From the NCBI GenBank assembly GCA_937862595.1, contig CALMFL010000311.1, forward strand, positions 1 through 35,211: DNA of 35,211 nucleotides, in the 5' to 3' direction. Under the pieces are notes generated by a model, which was not told the DNA's origin, did not search any database, and saw only the letters and a list, made by a program, of their open reading frames with translations. Numbering within the stretch: position 1 is the first letter of the stretch; every line of letters begins with the position of its first letter. The stretch is from an uncultured Fidelibacterota bacterium. Its GTDB lineage: Bacteria; Fidelibacterota; Fidelibacteria; Fidelibacterales; Fidelibacteraceae. Shown in pieces: positions 29,401 to 35,211 of this stretch. The position numbers and the translations under genes are program-made.

Positions 29401-30969
29401 ATGACCGAGAACACAAGCAAACATACGATCTTATGGGTTGACGACGAGATCCATCTCCTGCGTCCGCATATCATCTTTCTTGAAGAAAAAGGCTACGAGG
29501 TCAAGACCGCCACGAACGGGGTGGACGCGCTCGAGATCATCCGGCACGAGTATATTTCCGCCGCCCTGCTGGACGAGATGATGGACGGCCTGGACGGCCT
29601 TGCCGTCCTGGAGAAGATCCGTGAGCTGCGGCCCGGCATGCCCGTGGTGATGATCACCAAGAACGAGGAAGAATCGCTCATGGAAGATGCGATCGGAAAG
29701 GAAATTTCCGATTATCTGACCAAACCGATCAATCCCTCCCAGGTGCTGCTCAGTCTGAAGAAGACTCTCGACAGCGCCGATATCGCACGGGAGATGCGCG
29801 CACGGGAGTTTATGGATTTTTATCAGGCCACCAGCGCCGCGCTTTACGGGGGCATCACCTCCCTTAAAACATGGACGGCGATCCACGAACGGCTGGCATA
29901 CTGGCAGATCGAATTCTCCCGGAACATCCAGTACGACCTGGAGCATTTTCTGGCGGAACTGCTCGAAAGCGCCAACCGGGAATTTCAGCGGCTGGTCGCG
30001 GATTCCTATACCGCCTGGGTCCGGCAGTCCCCCGATATCCCGATGTCCCCCTATGTCATGGACACCTACGTCGCACCGCTGCTCAGGGCGAACAAGAAAA
30101 CGCTCTTTGTCCTGATCGACTGCCTGCGCTACGACCACTGGATGGCGATCGCGCCCCTCTTCTATCAGCAGTTCGACACCGAACTTCGCTCGCACCTCAG
30201 CATCCTCCCGACCGCGACCCCTTACAGCCGGAACGCGATCTTCGCAGGCATGTATCCCGACGCCATCAACGTCCGCTATCCCGACCTTTACGCCAATCCG
30301 GACAGTGAAGAGAGCATGAACCGCTACGAAGCCCAGCTGATCACCGACTATCTGAAGAAAGAGAACCTGCATCTCAGGAACGGACATTCGTTTCACAAGG
30401 TGAGCGATTCCAAGTACGGCGACACGCTGGCCAACCGTTTTTCGGATATCCGGAACAACGACCTGATCGTGCTGGTCGCAAATTTCGTCGATATTCTTGC
30501 GCACAAGCGCTCCGTTTCCGACATCCTGCTTGAGATCGTCCCGGACGAAGCGGGCTACCGCAATGTGGTCCGTAACTGGATGGAGAATTCCTACCTGCGG
30601 CGGGTCATCGAACTGGCCGGCGACGCGGGCTTCCATGTCGTGATAACCTCGGATCACGGGAGTCTGCGCGTGAACCGCGGATCGGTGGTCAAGGCCGACC
30701 GCGATTCCACCGACAGCCTTCGTTACAAAACGGGACGGAATCTCGTCGTACAAAGCAAGACCGCCGTTTACACCAAGGACGCCGCGGCCTTCCGCCTCCC
30801 GCAGACCCAGCTGGCCACGACCTATATCTTCGCGCGGGACGACTACTTCTTCCTTTACCCCAACAATATGAAAAAATACGAAAAGATCTACCCGGGCACC
30901 TTTCAGCATGGCGGCATCTCCATGGATGAAATGATCCTGCCGGTTGCGATGCTGAGCCCGAAACGATGA
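29401..30969 (+). CDS. porX: T9SS response regulator PorX (REC-PglZ)
   Basis: Residues 5-125 are a receiver domain with Asp14-Asp15-Glu16 and phosphoacceptor Asp58 in ALLDEMMDGLDG. The C-terminal PglZ domain has the alkaline-phosphatase-type metal and nucleophile sites: Asp240 in FVLIDCLRYDHW, Thr271 in LPTATPYSRNAIF, TSDHGSLRV, and a distal His in TFQHGGISMDEMILP. This REC-PglZ architecture, the 522-residue length and the position directly before tsaE are those of PorX, which together with the kinase PorY controls T9SS genes in Bacteroidota and also hydrolyses nucleotide phosphodiesters. PorY is not in the window. The stop overlaps tsaE by four bases (ATGA). The pairing with the sorting-domain protein at 14979 supports a working T9SS. 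Confidence 0.93.
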   Translation: MTENTSKHTILWVDDEIHLLRPHIIFLEEKGYEVKTATNGVDALEIIRHEYISAALLDEMMDGLDGLAVLEKIRELRPGMPVVMITKNEEESLMEDAIGKEISDYLTKPINPSQVLLSLKKTLDSADIAREMRAREFMDFYQATSAALYGGITSLKTWTAIHERLAYWQIEFSRNIQYDLEHFLAELLESANREFQRLVADSYTAWVRQSPDIPMSPYVMDTYVAPLLRANKKTLFVLIDCLRYDHWMAIAPLFYQQFDTELRSHLSILPTATPYSRNAIFAGMYPDAINVRYPDLYANPDSEESMNRYEAQLITDYLKKENLHLRNGHSFHKVSDSKYGDTLANRFSDIRNNDLIVLVANFVDILAHKRSVSDILLEIVPDEAGYRNVVRNWMENSYLRRVIELAGDAGFHVVITSDHGSLRVNRGSVVKADRDSTDSLRYKTGRNLVVQSKTAVYTKDAAAFRLPQTQLATTYIFARDDYFFLYPNNMKKYEKIYPGTFQHGGISMDEMILPVAMLSPKR

Positions 30970-31409
30970 ACAAGAACCGCTACATTTTTATCAGCAAGTC
31001 CCCCGGGGAGACGGCCGCACTGGGCGGCCGCCTTGCCTCGCAATTCAGGCCGAATGACGTGGTCGCGCTTTACGGCGACCTGGCCGCGGGAAAAACCACC
31101 TTTACCCAGGGTGTCTGCACTTACCTGCATGCCGATCAGCCGGCGACCAGTCCGACCTTCACCCTGATCAACGAATACAGCGGCGACCTGCCGATCTTTC
31201 ATTTTGACTGTTACCGTATCAAGCACCCCGACGAGATCATCATGCTGGGGTTTGACGAATACCTTGAAAAGGACGGCGTCGTACTGATCGAATGGCCGGA
31301 AAACATTGCGGCGCATATTCCCGACGACTGCCTTGAACTTCATCTGAGCTATGTCGACGACCATACGCGCGAGATCGTCATACGCTCGCCGAGAGAACTG
31401 GAGCTGTAA
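30966..31409 (+). CDS. tsaE: tRNA t6A synthesis ATPase TsaE
   Basis: The 147-residue P-loop protein energises the TsaBD complex that puts threonylcarbamoyl on A37 of tRNAs reading ANN codons. Visible motifs: Walker A GDLAAGKTTFTQG (residues 38-50), SPTFTLINEY, FHFDCYRI and LIEWPENI. Its start overlaps the porX stop (ATGA) and its stop is directly followed by tsaB, so translation should be coupled. tsaC and tsaD are elsewhere. Confidence 0.96.
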   Translation: MNKNRYIFISKSPGETAALGGRLASQFRPNDVVALYGDLAAGKTTFTQGVCTYLHADQPATSPTFTLINEYSGDLPIFHFDCYRIKHPDEIIMLGFDEYLEKDGVVLIEWPENIAAHIPDDCLELHLSYVDDHTREIVIRSPRELEL

Positions 31410-32066
31410 ATGATCCTGGCGCTTGAAACCTCTTCCCTGGTCTGCGGGGCCTCCCTGCACGAGAACGGCGAATGCGTCGCCGAAAGCTACCTGCAGGAAG
31501 CCCGCGTTCATGCCGAGAAACTTGTCGGCCTGGTCGGACAGCTGCTGGAGGATCAGACCATCCGCGTGGAAAAACTCCGCGCCGTGATCGTCTCCGCCGG
31601 ACCGGGCTCCTTTACCGGCCTGCGGATCGGCATGAGCTTTGCCAAGGGGCTCGTCTACCCGAACAAGATCCCCCTTGCGGGCGTGAATACAATGAACGCC
31701 TATCTGGCAGCCACGCGCGACACGGCGAAGGATGACGAACAGCCCGTCTGGGTCATCCGCTCGCACCGTGATTACATTTACGCCGCCGCCCTGCAGGATC
31801 CCGCAGGTCCGCTGGAGATCCGCTACGGGCAGATCCGCGAACTTAAGGACTGGTTTCCCGGCTGCCGCCACATTATTTCCAATGAAGCGCTTGCAGAGCT
31901 CGGGGACAGTCTCCGCGTGAGCGAACGGCCCGTGCTTCCCTCTATGATCGGGGACTATTATATCCGCTACGGGAACGACAGCGCCGGAACCGACTACGAC
32001 AGCCTGGTCCTGGAATACGGCATGGACTACAAGCCCAAAGAATGGAAAGCGGATACGGCCGTATGA
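31410..32066 (+). CDS. tsaB: tRNA t6A synthesis protein TsaB
   Basis: Non-catalytic ASKHA-fold partner of TsaD in tRNA t6A formation. The N-terminal MILALETSSLVCGASL and the block VSAGPGSFTGLRIGMSFAKGL (shown in two parts in the chain, about residues 58-82) are diagnostic; the TsaD metal-binding His pair is absent, as expected for TsaB. At 218 residues the length is typical. It starts immediately after the tsaE stop, and its own stop overlaps the rimI start (ATGA). Confidence 0.95.
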   Translation: MILALETSSLVCGASLHENGECVAESYLQEARVHAEKLVGLVGQLLEDQTIRVEKLRAVIVSAGPGSFTGLRIGMSFAKGLVYPNKIPLAGVNTMNAYLAATRDTAKDDEQPVWVIRSHRDYIYAAALQDPAGPLEIRYGQIRELKDWFPGCRHIISNEALAELGDSLRVSERPVLPSMIGDYYIRYGNDSAGTDYDSLVLEYGMDYKPKEWKADTAV

Positions 32067-32509
32067 TACGAATACGCGAGATGCGCTCCGACGACATTCC
32101 GGAGGTCATGCTGATCGAAAAGGAAAGCTTTAACGATCCCTGGGCGGAGATACATTTTTATTCCGAGCTGTATCTGCCCGTTGCGATCACCTGGGTCGCC
32201 GCCGCAGCGGGAAAGATCGCCGGATATCTCTGCTGCTGGAAGATCGAGGACGAACTGCACCTGAACAACATTGCGGTGCGCCGGGATGTCCGCCGGAAGG
32301 GCGTGGCCCAAAAGATGATGAACAAGCTGATCCGGCTGGCGCGGGACGAAGGGAAGCGGATCATTACCCTCGAGGTCAGCGACCGGAATCCCGCCGCGAT
32401 CGCCTTCTATGAAAAGAACGGCTTCCTGCGCGAAGGATTCCGCCCGGACTACTACGAACACGATCATGCGAACGCGCTGATCCTGACAAAACATATGGAG
32501 ACAAGGTGA
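32063..32509 (+). CDS. rimI: Ribosomal protein S18 alanine N-acetyltransferase RimI-like
   Basis: A 148-residue GNAT acetyltransferase. The acetyl-CoA loop is NNIAVRRDVRRKGVAQKMM (pattern R-x-x-R-x-G-x-A), followed by LEVSDRNPAAIAFYEKNGF, the usual RimI ending. It would acetylate the N-terminal Ala of ribosomal protein S18. The position directly after tsaB is typical of rimI. I chose 32063 and not the longer open frame because ATG overlaps the tsaB stop and begins the family's N terminus (MIRIREM). Its stop overlaps the surE GTG start. Confidence 0.92.
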   Translation: MIRIREMRSDDIPEVMLIEKESFNDPWAEIHFYSELYLPVAITWVAAAAGKIAGYLCCWKIEDELHLNNIAVRRDVRRKGVAQKMMNKLIRLARDEGKRIITLEVSDRNPAAIAFYEKNGFLREGFRPDYYEHDHANALILTKHMETR

Positions 32510-33276
32510 ATATCTTACTGGTGAACGACGACGGCATCGACGCCCCGGGCATTGCGAAACTGTATGAGGCCGTGCGCGGCTTCGGGTCCGTTACCGTCGT
32601 AGCGCCCGACGGCGAGCAGAGCGCGGTCGGCCACGGGATCACGCTCGACAAACCCATGCCCGTGCGGACCGTCGTGCGGGACGGCCTTTTTACCGGGACC
32701 GCCGTTTGCGGAACGCCTGCCGATTGCGTGAAGCTGGCGCTTACCGAGATCATGGACCATCGTCCCGACCTGGTGATCTCCGGGATCAATCTCGGCTGCA
32801 ATACCGGGCTGAACGTGATCTATTCGGGAACGGTCGGCGGCGCCGCGGAAGCCGCTTTCAACCGCATCCCCGCCATTGCGGTCAGCCTGACCACCTACAA
32901 GGACCCGCTGTGGGAAACCGCCGTGCGCTTTACACGCGACCTGGTGCGGACCGTGATCGAACAGGGCATGCCGGACGGCATCGTGCTGAATGTGAATATC
33001 CCGAACGTCCCTTCCGCCGCGATCGCCGGCGTGATGATCACCGAGCAGGGAATGGCGCAATGGAAAGAAAGCTTCTCCAAGCGCGTCGATCCCAAGGGCA
33101 GGACCTACTACTGGATGGGCGGGATCAAAAAAGAACTGAGGGAAAAGGAAACAATAGATGATACTGCGATCAAAAACAATTATATTTCCGTAACGCCGAT
33201 CCAGTTCAACCTGACGGCGTACGACAAACTGGAACACCTGAAAACCTGGGACCTTCACTACCGGAATGAAGACTAG
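32506..33276 (+). CDS. surE: 5'/3'-nucleotidase SurE
   Basis: A 256-residue metal-dependent nucleoside monophosphatase. Conserved blocks: NILLVNDDGIDAPG with metal ligands Asp8-Asp9, APDGEQSAVGHGIT, GTPADCVKLAL, and VISGINLGCNTGLNVIYSG with the Asn ligand. It starts with GTG in a four-base overlap with the rimI stop. SurE is part of stationary-phase and stress survival in other bacteria. The next gene begins within its last 11 bases. Confidence 0.96.
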   Translation: MNILLVNDDGIDAPGIAKLYEAVRGFGSVTVVAPDGEQSAVGHGITLDKPMPVRTVVRDGLFTGTAVCGTPADCVKLALTEIMDHRPDLVISGINLGCNTGLNVIYSGTVGGAAEAAFNRIPAIAVSLTTYKDPLWETAVRFTRDLVRTVIEQGMPDGIVLNVNIPNVPSAAIAGVMITEQGMAQWKESFSKRVDPKGRTYYWMGGIKKELREKETIDDTAIKNNYISVTPIQFNLTAYDKLEHLKTWDLHYRNED

Positions 33277-35211
33277 AACCCCCCGACATGGCATTGTGCT
33301 TTTCCTGCTCCTGGCGATGGCGGCGGGCCTCTCGGCCGCCAACCGTTCCGACGTGGACGAAGGAATCCAGCAATTCCAGCGGGGCGCTTATGAAAAAGCC
33401 CTGACCACCTTTCGCACCGCCTACGATTCGGAACCGATCTCCCGCAACGTATTTGCTGCCTTGTCGCTGTTCATGATCGCCAAATGTGATTTTGAACTGG
33501 GGAATTACGATCAGATCGTCCAGGACAGCCGGCTCTTTGAGCGGAACTTCCCCGAAAGCCGTTATCTTCCCGATGTCATGTTCGAACGTGCCAAAGCCCT
33601 GGCCATGAAGAAACAGTTCTACCCCGCCATGCTCTCCGCAATACGCATCCTTTCCCTTGAAGCGGATGAAGGGCTGAATCAGGATGTCATGACCTTCTGC
33701 GACGACCTTGCGCGCTATTATCTTATACCCTCCGATTTCGAGATGCTTTCGCCCCTGGTCGTGGGAGAGGCGTCATTGAACTACCTGAAGCTTCTTTGGG
33801 CGGAGCGCTGTATCGCCCTGGGGGATTATGCCGGAGCCAACGGCCTTCTGCAGGAAGTCAAGACGGGGCTGACCCACGTCGCGTTTGTCAACAAATACAA
33901 GAACCTGATCAAGTATCTGAATAAAAGCGCCAAAAGCGAAGAGCCCGAGATCACGGTCGCGGTGGTACTTCCCCTCACAGGCAAATATTCCGAGACCGGG
34001 AACGAACTGCTTGAAGGCATCAAGTACGCCTACGAGTCGAACCGCAACAAAAGCAAGAAGCGCGTCAACATCGTCATTGTGGACACCGAAAGCAGGATAC
34101 AGACCGGCCTGAGCAATCTGAAAGCCCTGCTGGAAATGCAGGAAATTGCCGCCGTGATCGGTCCCCTGACCAGCGAGATGGCCGTCTCCATGGCGCCGCT
34201 CTGCGAATACGCCGGCGTTCCCCTGATCGCGCCGACCGCAACGGCGGATGATCTAACAAAAATGGGCGCTTCGATCTTTCAGCTGAATCCCGAGCAGCAG
34301 CAGCGCGCCCGGGCGCTCGCCGATCATGCGACGGACCGGCTGAACTGCCGCCGTTTCGGCATCATCGCCCCGACGACCGAGGACGGGATCGCGATTGCGA
34401 ACGCCTTTATGAAAAGCGTGGAAAAGAACGGAGGACAGGTGGTGTCGAACGTCTGGTACAACGGAACGCCGACCGATATCAACGACAAGCTCTCCGAAAT
34501 GAAAGACGACGCCGAATACCTGCCGCCCTATTTTTCCTACCTGAAAGGGTTTTATGAAGCCCGCGCCCTGGGCATGTTCGACACCAGCGCCGCACCCTTG
34601 TCCGACACACTGCTTGCTGACGCACCCGACAGCTCGCTCGCCGATACGATGCTGTTCACGGCGCTTGCCGACAGCTTGCCGGATACCGCTTCGGTTGCGG
34701 TCCTGCCCGAACCCTTGCCTCCCGACACGACCTTCATTCTGGAGACCCTGTGGCCTTCCGATTCCACCGTCTATGACATCCTGGTGTACGGGACCGCTTC
34801 GGGCGCGCCGGAAGTATACTCCGACTCCCTGATGGATCATCTGAAAGCGCAGGCCAAACACTGGCTCTCCGGCGAGGTCACGCTGGAAGAAAAATACAAT
34901 ACCCTCATCACGGACAGCCTGTGCATTTTTCTCAGCGAACTGCGGGACAGTTCCGGGATCCTGCTTGTCAGACAGCTGCTTCGCGAACTGGATCCGGTCA
35001 CGATCGATGCCGCACGCTACGGAGACTACCATTTTTCGCGCATTGTCGCCGATACGATCCCGCTGAAGCCCTATATCGATATGGCGCGGGTGGCCTCGCT
35101 GAAAAAACAACTGACCTCGATAGATTCCCTGTCGGCCCTCTGGCTGCTTGCCAAAACCGATACCCTTCTGTTTCCCTATATCTTCCCCTTCGAAAATTAC
35201 GGGATCGATGC
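33266..35211 (+). CDS. TPR + PBP1-fold (LpoA/LivK-like) protein, 3' truncated
   Basis: The frame runs from ATG 33266 off the end of the window (648 codons seen). Residues 1-24 are a signal peptide (GIVLFLLLAMAAGLSA). Residues 25-225 are helical, TPR-like (GIQQFQRGAYEKALTTF). From residue 228, EITVAVVLPLTGKYSETG opens a type 1 periplasmic-binding-protein fold (AAVIGPLTSEMAVSMAPL, GVPLIAPTAT, RFGIIAPTTEDG). Around residues 438-500 comes a low-complexity D/S/A/P/L stretch (APLSDTLLADAPDSSLADT), an apparent insertion. TPR plus PBP1 fold is the plan of LpoA, the outer-membrane activator of a peptidoglycan synthase, but solute-binding proteins of amino-acid ABC transporters share the second fold. 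No Cys for lipidation is seen. It overlaps surE by 11 bases. Confidence 0.75.
   Translation, partial: MKTRTPRHGIVLFLLLAMAAGLSAANRSDVDEGIQQFQRGAYEKALTTFRTAYDSEPISRNVFAALSLFMIAKCDFELGNYDQIVQDSRLFERNFPESRYLPDVMFERAKALAMKKQFYPAMLSAIRILSLEADEGLNQDVMTFCDDLARYYLIPSDFEMLSPLVVGEASLNYLKLLWAERCIALGDYAGANGLLQEVKTGLTHVAFVNKYKNLIKYLNKSAKSEEPEITVAVVLPLTGKYSETGNELLEGIKYAYESNRNKSKKRVNIVIVDTESRIQTGLSNLKALLEMQEIAAVIGPLTSEMAVSMAPLCEYAGVPLIAPTATADDLTKMGASIFQLNPEQQQRARALADHATDRLNCRRFGIIAPTTEDGIAIANAFMKSVEKNGGQVVSNVWYNGTPTDINDKLSEMKDDAEYLPPYFSYLKGFYEARALGMFDTSAAPLSDTLLADAPDSSLADTMLFTALADSLPDTASVAVLPEPLPPDTTFILETLWPSDSTVYDILVYGTASGAPEVYSDSLMDHLKAQAKHWLSGEVTLEEKYNTLITDSLCIFLSELRDSSGILLVRQLLRELDPVTIDAARYGDYHFSRIVADTIPLKPYIDMARVASLKKQLTSIDSLSALWLLAKTDTLLFPYIFPFENYGID

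Noticed and set aside
29431..30909. 492-codon minus-strand open frame opposite porX
   Set aside because: The plus strand encodes PorX with all active-site motifs; the reverse frame has no recognisable features.
29401..30969. PglZ domain as a sign of a BREX or Pgl phage-defence system
   Set aside because: The receiver domain, the length, the neighbour tsaE and the lack of BREX genes identify it as PorX.

Overview
The window looks like a chromosome segment of a moderately GC-rich member of the FCB superphylum (Bacteroidota, Fibrobacterota or a related candidate phylum). Three independent signs support this. A secreted enzyme-like protein ends in a type IX secretion (T9SS) type A sorting domain (14979-17498). 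A REC-PglZ protein recognisable as the T9SS regulator PorX sits directly upstream of tsaE (29401). A lipoprotein is built almost entirely from a FISUMP domain (1493). I cannot name the species.

Layout. 1-3470: a run of plus-strand envelope genes (C-terminal part of an SGNH-like protein, two membrane proteins, a FISUMP lipoprotein, a secreted glycerophosphodiester phosphodiesterase). 3494-4206: a repeat array leading into an AT-rich GIY-YIG nuclease gene bracketed by inverted copies of the same palindrome. 4235-5278: a minus-strand lipoprotein and a zinc-ribbon protein. 5399-8299: a compact operon gnd-pgl-zwf encoding the whole oxidative pentose phosphate branch. 8364-11515: an Imm5-like protein, an N-formylglutamate amidohydrolase/C39 peptidase fusion, a NUDIX hydrolase of CoA-pyrophosphatase type, and YbjQ with a 44-residue membrane partner. 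11518-14454: an AT-richer stretch with heptamer repeats, an outer-membrane protein, a wHTH-nucleotidyltransferase/HEPN toxin-antitoxin-like pair and a DUF998-like membrane protein. 14451-14800: a graveyard with an IS30-type transposase tail and a decayed second copy of citF. 14979-20346 (minus): the T9SS-secreted enzyme, citF and a citD-citE fusion. 20441-21491: 56-bp tandem repeats, lipB, more repeats of that family and a G-quadruplex motif. 21605-25996: a hybrid sensor kinase, a zinc-type CDF transporter and a VOC protein. 26142-28260: two overlapping genes for probable outer-membrane proteins. 28269-29237 (minus): a tocopherol-cyclase-like protein. 29401-35211: porX-tsaE-tsaB-rimI-surE and a TPR plus PBP1-fold lipoprotein-regulator-like gene running off the end, all overlapping or abutting.

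How parts work together: gnd-pgl-zwf converts glucose-6-phosphate to ribulose-5-phosphate. citDE plus citF supply all three citrate lyase functions, although the prosthetic-group synthesis genes are not here. PorX would govern export of proteins such as the sorting-domain enzyme. tsaE/tsaB belong to tRNA t6A synthesis.

The most unusual signals are the GIY-YIG gene bracketed by palindromes with an array of half-palindromes beside it (a candidate self-spreading REP/GIY-YIG element), the recurrence of different 7-bp-period repeat tracts in several spacers, and the amidohydrolase/C39 fusion. All functional calls come from reading the sequence and family knowledge; no database search was possible.
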